From the NCBI GenBank assembly GCA_012861695.1, contig JAAOOA010000625.1, positions 80,001 through 144,000 on the forward strand: a stretch of 64,000 nucleotides of DNA, in the 5' to 3' direction. The notes under the pieces are model-generated. The model ran no database searches, was not told the origin of the DNA, and worked only from the letters and a program-made list of their open reading frames with translations. This document shows positions 38,771-51,262 of the stretch, in pieces; position 1 is the stretch's first letter; each line of letters starts with the position of its first letter. This DNA is from Trematomus loennbergii (taxonomy: Eukaryota; Chordata; Actinopteri; Perciformes; Nototheniidae). The position numbers and the translations under genes are program-made.

Positions 38771-41171
38771 ATGTTCAGACTGACTGGTGTTTTCAGAGCT
38801 TTACGCAGGGTTGTCTGCAGTGGGGCCGACGACATGCCGAAGGGCAAGTTTTACTTTGCTGTGAGGAAAGGCTTCAAACCAGGAGTGTACAGCACATGGT
38901 GAGACTGTGTATATGTATTACTGTCAGAAAATACTGTCTGTTTAGAAGAAAATAACTGTCATTGATCCTGCACAGTGGGAGAGGAGGTACACACCAAACT
39001 CCATTCAGAAATATGGTGATTTAATGTGTTTTTGATCTTCTGTTAAACAGCACACGTGCTAGAAAGTTAATTTTAAAGGGTTTTGGAAACGCAACAAACC
39101 ATTCTTCAATTCGGCTTAGGAACAATACAAGTTAAAAGCAATATATACTTATTCACAGTAGAAAATACATATATTCTGAATATAGTAGCTTTTAATTAAT
39201 GGATGTTTTTCTCATCATTTGTGGGTTTTTTTAACTGTTATTTAGGGATGAATGTAAGGGCCAGGTGGACAAATTCCCCGCCGCCTCTTTCAAGAAGTTT
39301 GCATCAGAGAAAGATGCCTGGGCGTTCTTCAGAGGAGTCGACCCCTCTCCAGTTCCACAGGTGAAGAAAGGTAAGCTAATATTTAAAGCCTGTTTTTACT
39401 TCCAACTATCTTCCCCCAACACAGTTTATGAGCAGATTTGGGGTCTTAAAGGTCACCTATTAAGCAAAATCCACTTCTTCATGTCTCTTCTACATCAACA
39501 TGTGTCCTCTCTTCTTCATGTCTCTCCTACATCAACATGTGTCCCCTCTTCTTCATGTCTCTTCTACATCAACATGTGTCCCCTCTTCTTCATGTCTCTT
39601 CTACATCAACATGTGTCCCCTCTTCTTCATGTCTCTTCTACATCAACATGTGTCCCCTCTTCTTCATGTCTCTTCTACATCAACATGTGTCCCCTCTTCT
39701 TCATGTCTCTTCTACATCAACATGTGTCCCCTCTTCTTCATGTCTCTTCTTCATCAACATGTGTCCCCTCTATGGGATGCTGCAATGATCTGTTTGGTGT
39801 TTCAGCCAATCAGAGACAGGCTCTGGATATATCTGAGACCTGTGATATATTGATGAAGGACAGTATAATAGGGGACCTTTTTAAATGTCCAAAAAATGCA
39901 TGCAGGACATCCATGCATAGTGTACAGTTCAGGATCAGGGCTATATCATTCCATACAGTCACCAAAACAAGTCAGGGTAGTCTATTTGAAATGGCATTTT
40001 GCCAGTTGTTCTCCTCACAATTTGTCCTATTGTTTCCAGTTTCTCAGAGCCTGGACTCGGCCCTCTCTCTGCTCCCTAAAAGAGGTCCGGAGCCTCTGGA
40101 GTACATCGCTCTCGGGAAGAAGAGAAGTCACTCGGACGAGGACGCACAGACACGTCCCAAACGAGTAAAACCGTCAGAAAGCTCTGATGGATTCACATAC
40201 ATGGGTGAGCATCTCTAGAATGAGATAAATGTGAAGTCTAAATCGAGACACCTTTTGTCCGACTTGAATTGAAATATAAGATAAGATAAGAAGTACTGTA
40301 TTGATCCCAATTTGGGAAATGTTTGTGTTGCAGCAGCATAAAAAGACATGGCATTGTACAATAAAAATTAAAAAACTAATAATAACCAAAAAAGTAGAAA
40401 ATATACTTGTTGAATTACACATTTACAGTAACAAAATATAAAGCAAGTATATAAGCATTTTTTAAATTTAAAAACATGTGTATATAATCTGTAAACATGT
40501 TCTTTTGCTCATAGTTCACGTGTTCTGCTCTGTGAAAGTTAAAGTTGAATAAAAGCTGAACTCCTGAACCTCACGCTCTGTCTTCCCTTCACGCAGGCGA
40601 TGCTGTTGTTGTTTACACCGACGGTGGCTGCACAGGAAACGGACAGAAGGGAGCAAAAGCTGGCATCGGAGTTTACTGGGGCCCAAACCACCCACTGTGA
40701 GCACACACACACACACACACTCACACACTCACACACACACACACACACACACTCACTCACACTCACACACACACTCGCACACACACACGCACACACACAC
40801 TCACTCACACACTCACACACTCACTCACACACTCACACACTCACTCACACACTCACACACACACTCACACACACACACGCACACACACACGCACACACGC
40901 TCACACGCTCACGCTCACGCTCACGCACACGCACACACTCACACTCACACTCACACTCACACACACTCACACACACACACACACACACACACTCTCTCGC
41001 ACTCTCGCACTCACACACACTCACACTCACACACACACACACACGAACACTCACACTCTCACACACACACACACTCACACACTCACACACTCACACACTC
41101 ACACACTCTCACACTCTCACACACACACACACGCACACGCACACACACTCACACTCACACTCACACTCACA

Positions 41172-41208
<37 letters not shown>

Positions 41209-43391
41209 CACACACACACACACATTGAGTCACCTTGAAACTACATTTTAAGCTTATTTAAAATACTTTATTCTTGGTCTTCTGCAGAAATGTGGCAGAT
41301 CCTCTGGAGGGAAGACAAACCAACCAGCGGGCAGAAATACAAGTAAGCATATTATTTTATAATAATATTGTACTTGTAAACATCTGGATCTTCAGTTAGC
41401 TGAGAAAACTAGCTGAGCATTCGTTAGCAGTTAGCTTGCAGCCTCTCACTCCTGTTGAAACACTGATTCTGAGCTTGTTAGGTCTTGGATTTGTTTAGTT
41501 GTTGTGCACCAAAGTGGATAAAACTGTTCAGTATTAATCTGTATAATAACTGTGTGTGTGTGTGTGTGTGTACAGGCAGCCTGCAAAGCACTAGAGCTAG
41601 CCAAAGAAAACAACATGAAGAAGTTGGTCCTCTACACAGACAGCATGTTCACCATCAACGGTGAGATTAGTTCATTTGTTTATCGTGTCGTGGACAGTCC
41701 CCCAACAGAAACGATCACAACATGTAACACACACGCCACATCCAACACAGACTAGTGTGTGCAGGTCCCCATTGGTCAACTGTCACAGAAAACAGTAAAT
41801 GTGGCATTAGCTTTAGCCAACGTTGCTAATTTCCAGCTGTTGTCCCCGTCCAGATAATAGACACATTTTAAAATCCCAATACTGTACATCAACAGCATTA
41901 GTTATAAAGAAAGGATGAAAGACGAGTAGATAGATACATGTCACATATAGCAATCATATCACAATACATCTCAATCACATAAGGAAATTAAGTTTGTCAA
42001 TTTCTGTCTAGACATTTTTTCAGAAAACTTTATGGAAGGGTGTAACATGGTCCAGGGAAGAGTCCTTTGAGTTTTGAGGCAGATACGGTTAATGGGGCGT
42101 TCATTTTCGTCTAAATTAGCACATCACAATCACCCAACAGAAACGATCACAACATGTAACACACACGCCACATCCAACACAGACTAGTGTGTGCAGGTTC
42201 TCAGTGATCCATGTTTCTAAGTGAGCTGTGAAGGTGCTCCAGTCACACCAACAAATCCATGCTTTCTGAACATGAATCCTGCCATGTTTTACTTTGAACT
42301 TCACCACGGTAGAGCTCGGAGATGTGTGTGTGTGTGTGTGACGTCTGGTGTGTGTGTGTGTGTTCTGCTGCAGGTGTGACCAGCTGGGTGAAGACCTGGA
42401 AGGTGAACGGCTGGAGGCTGAAGTCTGGAGGTCCGATCACAAACAAAGACGACTTCATGAAGCTGGACAAACTGAACGCAGAGGTGGAGGTGGCCTGGGT
42501 AAATATCCGTAAATAATTAAAGTCAATTGAGAGTTGATATTGTTGGATAAAATGATCTTAAATGGATGATTTAGAGAGGTTTCATTTCTCCTCCACCAAA
42601 GCAGCAACGTACAAAAACTCATATTTTTAGCTTAACGTGAAGACATAAGGATCAATAAACATCAATCAGTAGATTTAACAGACTGTAAAGGGGAGATGTT
42701 ATTTTATGTTTTCATGAGAAAATGTTTTTTTATTAATTGTAGCTGTAAAGTGTCCCTTCAAAAACTGTGAGGGCTTTCAAATGTATTATTCTGTCATTTC
42801 AATTACAAAATATAGTCAATGTAACTAGTCGATAAACCCAGATAAAAGCATGGGATATTAATATATATCTGAAAACAGCTTTTTCTGACTCTTATGTATG
42901 AAAAATCGTGTTAATTAACATGATTAGTGATTATTTGCACGTCCTTTTCACTTATCGTCTCAGCTCTTTGTGGTTTTAAAACTTACCAAGGCTTCACAAT
43001 TATTGAATTATTGATCGAGGTTACGTTGGATGAAAGGTGTTTATGACTTAAAATAATTTACGTGACAAGAGTTGCCCATGTGAGGATAATAAAAAGGTTC
43101 CATAACCATCACATTTTCACCTCAGGGAATTATATTTGTCATTTTAATTGGTGCTTTCTGGAAAATATGAGTTTATCTGGAACGATAACACTCTCTTAAA
43201 AGTCAAAAATCAGTCCGAACGAGCAGCTCGAGCTGAGGTAATCACATGTCCTGTTCAGGTCAGATAAATGAATGTATTTGTTCCTCTTCTTCCTCCAGTT
43301 GCATATCCCGGGTCACTCGGGCTTCAGAGGGAACGAGGAGGCGGACAGGCTGTCGAGGGAAGGAGCTCTGAAGCCTCTCCCCAAGAAGTAG
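38771..43391 (+). CDS. rnaseh1: Ribonuclease H1
   Basis: The CDS joins 38771-38898, 39246-39370, 40040-40204, 40597-40696, 41288-41342, 41576-41660, 42374-42498 and 43299-43391: 876 nt, 291 aa, close to the 286 aa of human RNASEH1. It cleaves the RNA strand of RNA-DNA hybrids in nucleus and mitochondria. The hybrid-binding domain is at about 24-75 ([17 protein letters not shown], then [16 protein letters not shown]). A Ser/Lys-rich linker follows, then the RNase H fold from about 140. Catalytic residues visible are D148 (VYTDGGC), E189 (NQRAEIQ), D213 (LYTDSMF), H267 (PGHSG) and D277 (NEEADR), a constant +3 from the human numbering. M1 precedes a basic leader and M22 starts MPKGKFYF, the dual-start arrangement that gives mitochondrial and nuclear forms in mammals. 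AATAAA follows near 43516. Confidence 0.96.
39477..39772 (+). repeat. 37-bp minisatellite in rnaseh1 intron 2
   Basis: There are eight units of CATGTCTCTTCTACATCAAC plus 17 further bases, with a period of 37 bp (starts at 39480, 39517, 39554 and so on). The repeat is open in all three plus-strand frames. Confidence 0.9.
40262..40345 (-). mobile_element. LINE 3'-tail fragment in rnaseh1 intron 3
   Basis: An (ATAAG)n run precedes GTATTGATCCCAATTTGGG and TGTGTTGCAGCAGC, a common fish non-LTR 3' end in antisense. The clade is not certain. Confidence 0.55.
40697..41225. repeat. Compound (CA)n/(CACT)n microsatellite, rnaseh1 intron 4
   Basis: About 530 bp of CA, CACT and CACG units start directly at the exon 4 donor (GTGAGCACACAC). 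The repeat therefore abuts the splice site. Confidence 0.95.
41701..41766 (+). repeat. 66-bp direct repeat in rnaseh1 intron 6 (copy 1 of 2)
   Basis: CCCAACAGAAACGATCACAA through GTGTGTGCAGGT recurs without visible change at 42133-42198, 432 bp downstream. Confidence 0.85.
42133..42198 (+). repeat. 66-bp direct repeat in rnaseh1 intron 6 (copy 2 of 2)
   Basis: Second copy of 41701-41766; the lack of differences suggests a young duplication. Confidence 0.85.
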
Positions 43392-43544
43392 CTGCAGCTC
43401 GGAGAAAGACACTTTTATTTATAAGAGATTTGCTGCAGGACAGTTTGGTCTGTTTCTCTACAGGAGAGGACGATTTTCTGTTAAATGTTCATTTAAATTA
43501 TTTGTTTTTGCTCTAAATAAAGCCAATTCCACATCTGGATGTTT

Positions 43545-44400
43545 ATTTTCAGAATCAGAATCAGGCATTGCCAGGTAGGTTCACACATACGAGGAATTTG
43601 ACTTGATGTCATGGTGCATACATAAAATATAAAACAAGAAATATAATATAAATCAAAAAATCTTTAAGGACACCGTAATAAAATATAGTTAAATAGCAAT
43701 AAAATAAAGCAGTAATTTTCATGGAAATAGAATGCTATGAATGAATTATAGGATATGAAATATGAAACAAGAAATATGTGCAGTAAGCAGTATGAACATT
43801 GTGTGCATTAAAGGTGGGGTAGGTAAGTTTGAGAAACCGGCTCGAGATACACTTGTTGTTATATTCCATGGAATGCTCTTAACATCCTGATAGCAATGAA
43901 TATCTGAAGTGCTTTGACAAAAAATCCATAAAAAAAAATATCATCTGTGGAAGCTGTAGTACTGTAAAAAGCACGACCAATCATCTGAGCCGGCCCGGCT
44001 AAAATAACTGGATGGCCTACCTGCCTGTCAGCCTTCCATCTGTGCACAAACTTATCTCGTGCCCTCATTGGTCATGTGCGCGTTCGTGTGTGTTGGAGGA
44101 GGGGCTCTGTAAGGAAGTGGCAGATTTTTCCGGCTGTGTATTTTCGAATTCTAGCGATCTCGAGCTGGTTTCTCCAAAATTACCTACCCCACCTTTAATG
44201 TAATGCATATAGAGACTACGTTGTGGCTGAGGTAAGTGTCGTGGGGGGGGCCGGGCCGTGTTTAAGAGGCCGGTAGCGGAGGGGAAGAAACTGTCCGAGA
44301 GGTTTTGGTCCTGATGGAGCCTCCTGCCAGAGGGGAGGGGGGTGAACAGTTTGTGTCCAGGGTGGGAGGGGTCGGCCACTATCTTCCCTGCCCGTGATGC
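43545..44400 (-). mobile_element. LINE 3' fragment interrupted by a MITE
   Basis: On the minus strand the fragment ends in (GATTCT)n after GGCAATGCCT. Upstream is the block with GTGTCCAGGGTGGGAGGGGT (plus strand, 44354 onward) often seen with this fish non-LTR tail. A MITE at 43806-44200 splits it. Related tails are at 16345-16376 and 46335-46520. Confidence 0.6.
43806..44200. mobile_element. Palindromic-end MITE
   Basis: CATTAAAGGTGGGGTAGGTA at the left is exactly mirrored at the right (…TACCTACCCCACCTTTAATG). TTAA inside both ends could be the target. It is non-coding, 395 bp. Confidence 0.8.
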
Positions 44401-45623
44401 AGCATGAAATTAAAGTATGAGGTTTCTTCTGAGGATTGGTGCTTTGTTAATTTTTGAGGAAAGTTTAGGAACGTTTTATTCAAACCGGAACAAAAGACAG
44501 AGTTTTCTCCACCATATCTGTCAACTTCTCCTCTCCTCTGATTTCTAACGTGAAACCACTTTATTCACTGTTTTTAACCCTTTTAACCCGTGTTTCTCTA
44601 GCACACTGTTTTGCAGCTGCTAATGTTTGCTCAGCTTGTTTGTCTGATTACTAAAACCCTTCATCCAGTTAGAATATAGAAATAAAAAGCACCAATATTT
44701 AATCGAGTATGGTAAAAATGTGGCTTAAAACCGGGTAAAAAGTCAATTTATGCGAAGCAAATATATAAGCAGACCAGAGGCCAGTTCAACAAACCCTGGA
44801 TATCTTTGAGTTATCTGGTTTAACTAATTCTGGGTTGATTTACCGAGTTTATAACCAGTTCGAACTGTATTTCCTTCATCCTGACCTATAGTATCACTTC
44901 ATGGCTTTAAACTCCCCACACTGAGCTCTGATTGGTCAGCAGAGAGGGCAAAAGTACACACATCCTTTACTCAAGTAGAAGTACAGATACTCGTGTTTAA
45001 AAATACTGTGGTAAAAGTAGAAGTACTGACTAAACTTCTTTACTCAAGTAAAAGTAAAGAGGGCTTTGAAATGTACTTCAGTAAAAAGTACCCATAACTA
45101 GCAGCTGTTTTAAAGAGTACCTGACCTCCCTTTATATTAATAGAACAATAATGTCATTGTTAGCTAATGAATGTTTCCATGCTGAACAACGGCAACATGA
45201 CAACGTTTTCATTGGTCCCTCTTCTTTAGAGAAGACCAGGAAATGATGGATACACGGATCGTGTTCAAATCGGGGGGAAATTACTCAGTCTGGCTGTAAT
45301 ACAGGAAACTGTCCACCAGGAGGAGCTCCAGGTCGATGAGAGAGCCCAGACTGAGGCGATTTAGGGTTTATTTTAGGATAACACACACACACACTGAAAG
45401 ATGTTGCTTCTAGCTTCCCTACTATGATAACCCGATTTACTGTTCATCCAAAATGAAGGTGAATTAATTATGACAATTTACTGACATAACAGAGCCAAGA
45501 AGTAACAGATGAAGATGGAGATTAAATAGATTACCTACTTATTATACCACCTTTCATCCAAAAATGCAGTCAACAAAAAAGAAAGAAAAATAGACAGTAA
45601 ATGACACAATTTGGAGATTTTAA
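44401..45623. other. Intergenic with hAT fragment
   Basis: No gene is seen. 44945-45110 is a Tol2-like hAT terminus fragment (TTTACTCAAGTAGAAGTACA). The remainder is unassigned. Confidence 0.5.
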
Positions 45624-46056
45624 AGGTCCCATGTCATGCTTTTCTGGTTATGACCCGTCCCCTTGTGTTATGAAGCTTTTTATGCATGTGAACGGTCTGC
45701 AGAGTCACTAACCCTCAAAGTACACCCTGTAGCGAGTAAAACTCTAACCTGTCTTCCTCACACACACACACTCAATCTTTTCTCAGCTGCAGCTCTGCCG
45801 ATTTCTCCTCCCAGCCAGGGTGTGTGTGTGTGTTCGGGCTGGGTTTCGCTGTGTCTCGCAGACGGTCACTGGGCTCACAGGGAGGGGGGGGGCAGGAGCT
45901 CCAACAAGGCGTGTAGGACAGAGAGTGAATACACATACTATACAGAGATGCTGTATGAGAAACCAATGTGAGTTTGGAACATTGAACAATGTGAATCTAT
46001 TCTAGTAGACCTCAACAATGGAAATATGATCAGTAGAAATGGCCATGACATGGGAC
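45624..46056. mobile_element. MITE with AGGTCCCATGTCATG ends
   Basis: AAGGTCCCATGTCATGC at the left is mirrored by GCCATGACATGGGAC at the right. It is non-coding and its family is unassigned. Confidence 0.7.
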
Positions 46057-47604
46057 GTAAGAACATTTTTGAAAATGAATAAAATGTAACACCAGGGAAA
46101 AAAATTAATGTAAAAACCAATGTTTAAATAAAATAAAAATGCAAGTTAGAACTTAATACTATATTAAAATCCAGATTTAAACGATACGTCTCTAATTTTC
46201 TTTTAAAAATATTGAGAGGCAGTGACTTCCACAGTTTAGCGGCACTGAAATCAAAAGGCACTCTGACTGGTCATTTTATGGGAGGAGCATTTAAAGTAAA
46301 ATAAAAAGGTAGTTTAATCTCATATTTAGCTCAGATGCAGGATCAGAAACAGGTTTATTGCCAAGTAGGTTAACTCATACGAGGAATTAGTCTTAGTGTT
46401 TTTGGCGCATACATACAAATAAAACAAGAATGAAAAACACTGATAAAAAACTACTTTAAGAAAACTATAATAACATAAAAAATATAGCAATATTTACATT
46501 GAATATGGTTGAAATATAGCAGGTATACCCATACAGTAAAATAGAAATAAAATATGTGATATGTGCATTTACAATGTGATAGCAGGATATAAGATTCTGC
46601 ACACTGAGTTATAATCGTCAAATGTTAGTAGACAGAACATTTCAACACTTCCTTCAACAGGAAAACGATTGTATAAGATATAATGTAATATATAATGTAA
46701 TATATATAATCGTGCAGAACTACAGATGAGGAGATGACCTGAGTTTGGAGAAGTTGTAGGAAGATCAATTCTCTAGGGACTAAAAAGGCCAACGGGGACT
46801 CCGTAAAGTTTCTGCTATCGATTTGTTTTCACACCACGCACCAAGCTCCGACATGTCTCCGTATAACGTGTTTTTTTAACCGCCAACTTGTTCGCAAACA
46901 GTTTCAGGCGTAGAGCAACATTAAGATTTAGAAACATGTGAGTGTATGCATGATGGAGTCCCATTTACAGTCTGATTATATCTTGTGTTGGTGTCCACCA
47001 GCTGCTGAGGGACATCTCTGTGTGTAGCAGATACAGTATCTTCATTATTTGTTATTTTATTATATCATATCCTCCTCTGTAGTAGCAGGTTTTTTGTTGT
47101 TGCAAATGTACGTTGTTTGTTGCGTATAGGGGTCATTTTAGGAATGCAAAAAAATGTTTTAAGAAGCTGAGAGGGCGGGGGGGGGGGGTATATATTTCAT
47201 GAAGAAAAACACAGAATTTCTGATGTTAAAGTTGTTCACATGTTCTGATCAGAGCTGGGAGAAGTACTCGGATCTGTACTTAGTAAAAGTAGAAGTACTC
47301 AGATCTTGTACTCCTCCTCCTCCTCCTCCTTTCCTCCTCCTGCCCCTCCTCCTCCTCCTCTTCCTCTCTGACCTCATCTCGACCCCGCTGGAGGCAGCTC
47401 AGTCAGAGAGAAAGAGTTTCCTCTCGGAGGTCAAAGGTCGCCCTGCAGCGTCTTCACCTCCTCGCTGGCTGAGCCTCGTTAACACTCTTCCTCATCCTCC
47501 TCTCCTCTCTTCCTCCTCAGCAAAAAAACACACATGTTCTCCTCCTCAGACTCTGGCACCGCTCCACCGGTCCCCCGCTGCCCCGCTGCAGGGGCTGCAA
47601 AGAA
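46057..47604. other. Intergenic, LINE tail and low-complexity DNA
   Basis: A LINE tail related to 43545 lies at about 46335-46520. A hAT-type AGTACTC fragment is at 47250-47310, and a (CTC)n-rich stretch at 47310-47365. The open frame at 47199-47645 runs through these repeats and is not considered a gene. Confidence 0.5.
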
Positions 47605-48277
47605 ACTCAACTAACCAGACATTAGATACATCCTGCTCGCACTGAACATGGAGGGTTTGTAAATGTTTAGACCCAGAGTCTGGAATAAAACCTGCATGTT
47701 CTGCTGGGGTTAAAAAAGAATCTCTCTGACACCTCAGACCGTCTGACACTGAGCGGAGGAGGTTAACTCGTAGAGAGATAATGGAGAAGAGAGAACACTT
47801 CATCAGCTTCTAGACAAATCCTTAGGTCCAATTCGAGTCCTGCTAAATGTTCTATTCGATTCATGCTTATGTTCGGTGTAAAGACCAGCATCCTCTTCTG
47901 TGACCTTCTTTATAACCAACAGTTTTTTTCAACTCTCAGTCTGTCTGGTTTAGGTTTCCAAGAGTTCACTAAAGTCACCACGTTACAAACACAACCCATC
48001 ACTCTCAGTTAAAGGAACAGTACGTAGTAAAGTACCGTTAGTGATATTAAAGCTGTTTTATTTAACGTGTGTTTTCTGTATCCTGCAGGTAATTGTTTTT
48101 GGAGCCAAGGAAGAACTGGCAAAATGTGCTTCTGCTCAACAGATGAAGCGCTGACTGAACCGGAGGACCAAACTGAAAGCTGACAGGATGTTGATCAGGG
48201 GATTTGAAAAGGTCTATAGCCACCTAGCCAGGTTCTTTAGCCTCTTCTCCATGTGCCATTCTTAGAGCTTCCTCTAT
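47605..48277 (-). pseudogene. Relic of Ig receptor copy (F) in a segmental duplication
   Basis: This matches 60530-60616 plus 61628-62270. It retains the end of the V exon (GACCTTCTTTATAACCA, CTCAGTCTGTCTG) and intron 1 (TTCCAAGAGTTCACTAAAGT), but most of the V exon is deleted. TCTCTGAC at 47723-47730 is the empty site for the hAT at 60625. Confidence 0.65.
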
Positions 48278-48605
48278 AGGTGCGTTCACACCGGAGTACT
48301 TTGGTGTACTTTTCCCACAATAGTTCATCAGAACTACGATATATTTGCGTTCACACCAAAAAGCCCCAGGAACTAAAGTAGCTCAAATGAGTTCGTCCGA
48401 CCCGCTTTTCAGTCCCTGCTACAGAGCAGGGTCTGTCGTGGGAGAAAGTAGTTACGTCTGATTGGCTGTGCGGAATGCAAACCACGCCCGTTTGACTCTG
48501 AATTTTTTTTGGAAGCGGCCATTGTATTTGCTCGCTTCGCAGCCACGAAGAGATTCCTTTTGTGAAAGCAGTTATTATAGCAACACTAAATAAATCATCG
48601 GAGCG

Positions 48606-50169
48606 GTGGAATTGATGAGGATGTCTCGGCGCTTCTGGCGATTTACTCGGAGGACGCGAAGTGCGCATTCAGAAGCTTCTACTGCATGCAGTTTCAGTGG
48701 ATCAGCAAAGTTAGCAGACCTGGCAAAGTCATGTCGTGACGACTACGAAGGTAAAATAAAATACATGCACTGCACTGTTTTAATCTGCACAATACTGGTC
48801 TTAGATGTACTTTTATTTGCTCAGTAGATCGAGCTAGCCATGCTAGAACTTGCTAACGTTAGGTCCAAGCTGGCTAACAACATCTAGCTAGCTAGCTATT
48901 CTCAGCCGTGCCCGCTATGAACACGTTTTGACTTGTGAATAAGTGTGCAATGTTCTGTAATTTGCTTCACTAACTCATGGCACTAATCGTGTGTTTCAGG
49001 CGAGGTGTTTCTCTCAGGATTAGAAACTAGTTTTCCCCTCCGGGATAAAACGATAATATAACGTTAGCAATTAGCATGCTAGCTGGACCTCTGTGGCTAC
49101 ACTGAATGCATAGAGGTAAACAATAGATTGTAGTTGCTATAATTTCAAGTAATTTGCAACATTCATTCTACATGTTAATGGTAAAAGCTTAAACAGTTGA
49201 TTACCTGCATGCCACAAAGACTGATGTTCTAATATTTTTGCACATTTAAGTAGAAATGTAATTGAAATTCTATTTACTGCCTAAACATTGTTCCTTGTAT
49301 TATCCTAAATAGTTTGACCTTGTTTCCTCAGAAGGCTTCTCAGACTACATGGAGGATCCCTCAGAGAAACACAGTTTCCACGTTCAGTTCCCCCCCGCTG
49401 AGAGTAGGCAGCTCCACACCCTCAGGTCACATCCATCCTGACCGCTGCTGCCATACTGCAGCAAACAGGAGGGAACGGAGGTGAAAACACACTTTATACA
49501 TTTAGATATGTGGAGCACAAAGAAAAGCATTGCTAAAAAACATTTAGCAGCTAAACTGTGGATAACAAGTAAACCACATTGGTTTGTTATTCAATATTCA
49601 AAAGCTTTTTGAATCATTACATGTCACTTGTTAGACGCTTTTATCCAAAGCTTACATACTCAATACTGTGGGCAATCCCCACAGGAGCACTTTGGGGTGA
49701 AGTGTCTCAGGGACACAACGACATGCTGACTGCAGTGGGGTTTGAACCTGTGCTCCCCTGATCCGAACACCAATGCACTTATCCACTGCGCCACACGCCT
49801 CCCTATCATGTCCTGAGAGCCCTCCATCCCCCAATTGCTAGTGCCTTCACCATTTAAAATGTTAATAGTCAAATCAAAGGTGTTCCCTGTGTTCCTCCTG
49901 TTGTGTGCCTGCAGAGACAGATTTGGACAATGTTGTCTCGTTGTTGCGATTAAACTGATCTTGTATCTTGCATATTTCACCTTAGGAAACGCGATGACAG
50001 CTTCCTTGACACCATCATGGCGATGGACCGCCGTGCCATGGTCAGCAAGGAGAATGAGGACCTGCGTGCCAAGGAGATGCACGACGAACGGCTGCTGCAT
50101 TCACACAAGGCCCAGGAATCGAGGTGGAGCAACAAAATACCTTTCTGGCTGGGCTTCTGGCAGTGCTAA
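48606..50169 (+). pseudogene. Harbinger Myb/SANT-like accessory gene remnant
   Basis: The first exon region (48606-48750) contains DVSALLAIYSEDA in one frame and LADLAKSCRDDYEG in another, ending at a GTAAAA donor, so it is frameshifted. The middle exon at about 49332-49438 reads GFSDYMEDPSEKHSF. The last exon at 49986-50169 reads DDSFLDTIMAMDRRAM, then a charged helix, and ends FWLGFWQC and stop. Exon order fits a Myb-like accessory protein; direct family proof is limited. Confidence 0.45.
49617..49805 (-). mobile_element. tRNA-derived SINE
   Basis: Same family as 10155-10337; B box GGTTCAAACCC on the minus strand. It lies in an intron of the Myb-like remnant. Confidence 0.8.
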
Positions 50170-50251
50170 GCGAGCTGATTAAATCCAACAGGCCTTCAAT
50201 ACAAAAATTAAGAAAAACTTGTCGTTGATAAACTGTACAATGACTTGTTGG

Positions 50252-50375
50252 GAGGCGTGTGGTGCAGTGGTCTGGTGCGTTGGTGTTCGGATCAGGGGAG
50301 CACAGGTTCAAACCCCACTGCAGTCAGGATGTCGTTGTGTCCCTGGGCAAGACACTTCACCCCAAATTGCCTACA
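50252..50375 (+). mobile_element. tRNA-derived SINE, 3'-truncated
   Basis: The head GGCGTGTGGTGCAGTGG, B box GGTTCAAACCC and GGGCAAGACACTTCACCC core are present. The AAGTCGCTTT tail is missing. It is followed by (AT)n at 50404-50422 and 50488-50518. Confidence 0.75.
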
Positions 50376-50484
50376 CCTGTGACAGTTAATTTTGTATTAT
50401 TGTGATATATATATATATATATGCCATTAATACTGACACCTAACTTTGCACTAAGGTGTGTCTGCTGCTGAGCCTACCTATTGT

Positions 50485-50520
<36 letters not shown>

Positions 50521-51125
50521 CCACTGTTATTATATTGTGTTGATACTACTGACACTTATTGATCTGCTGCTGATAAATAAAAGAGAACTACATGCATGGC
50601 ACGAGCACTATGACTGTCTTTGTTTAAACCAGCAGCAGTGCACAGACTAACCTGTGTGTGTGTAACGTAGTTCTTCAGGTGTGTATGCTTAACATGTATG
50701 TATTTATCACAGTAAAGATGGTATCAACAGTTTTTAACCTCATCCCATTGTCTTTAACACACATTTAACATAATATACTCATTAATATACAAATATACAG
50801 TATGAGTACTGTTTTGATACTGACATTTAATCTTTGCACTAAGGTGTGTCTGCACTATTGTAATTGTGTCTGTTGACTGTGGTAAATAAAAGAGAGAACC
50901 AAATGCACTACAAAAGATCAGCTTTATTGTCAATTTACAATTTCCATGCTGTTCAGATGCCTCTCCACAACGTTGCTTCCAGGCGAATTGTTCACCCAGA
51001 GAGAGCGCGGGACACGACGCGTTCCGTAGTATTCGCATATCTGGAAACACATACAAAGACACAAATTAGCCCTACATAACTCCATAAATCCAACATTAGA
51101 TAGTATTAATGTAATTTAATGAACG

Positions 51126-51262
51126 TACCATTGCTGTTCTTTGGGCGTGATAACGATCATCCTCCTCAGCTCTCCTACGGCGAAAATGTCCATAGCGTGT
51201 GCTTTTCGTGGTCCAATCTTTTTATTAAGGCTTCTTAACCGCCTTCGCCTCCGACTCAGCAT
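51126..51262 (-). pseudogene. Harbinger first exon, Arg-rich (candidate transposase N-terminus)
   Basis: The minus-strand ATG at 51262 opens MLSRRRRRLRSLNKK and runs to VGELRRMIVITPKEQQW. It reads inward from the right end, convergent with the Myb-like gene, as in the 18.5-28.7 kb element. A possible next exon is near 50938-51043. The catalytic region is missing. Confidence 0.4.

Noticed and set aside
40600..41251. Long open frames of His/Thr/Ser repeats (up to 212 codons)
   Set aside because: They are translations of the CA-rich microsatellite in rnaseh1 intron 4; only the first ~97 bases are exon.
47199..47645. 148-codon Pro/Leu-rich open frame
   Set aside because: It is driven by (CTC)n low-complexity sequence and crosses a hAT fragment and a duplicated segment.
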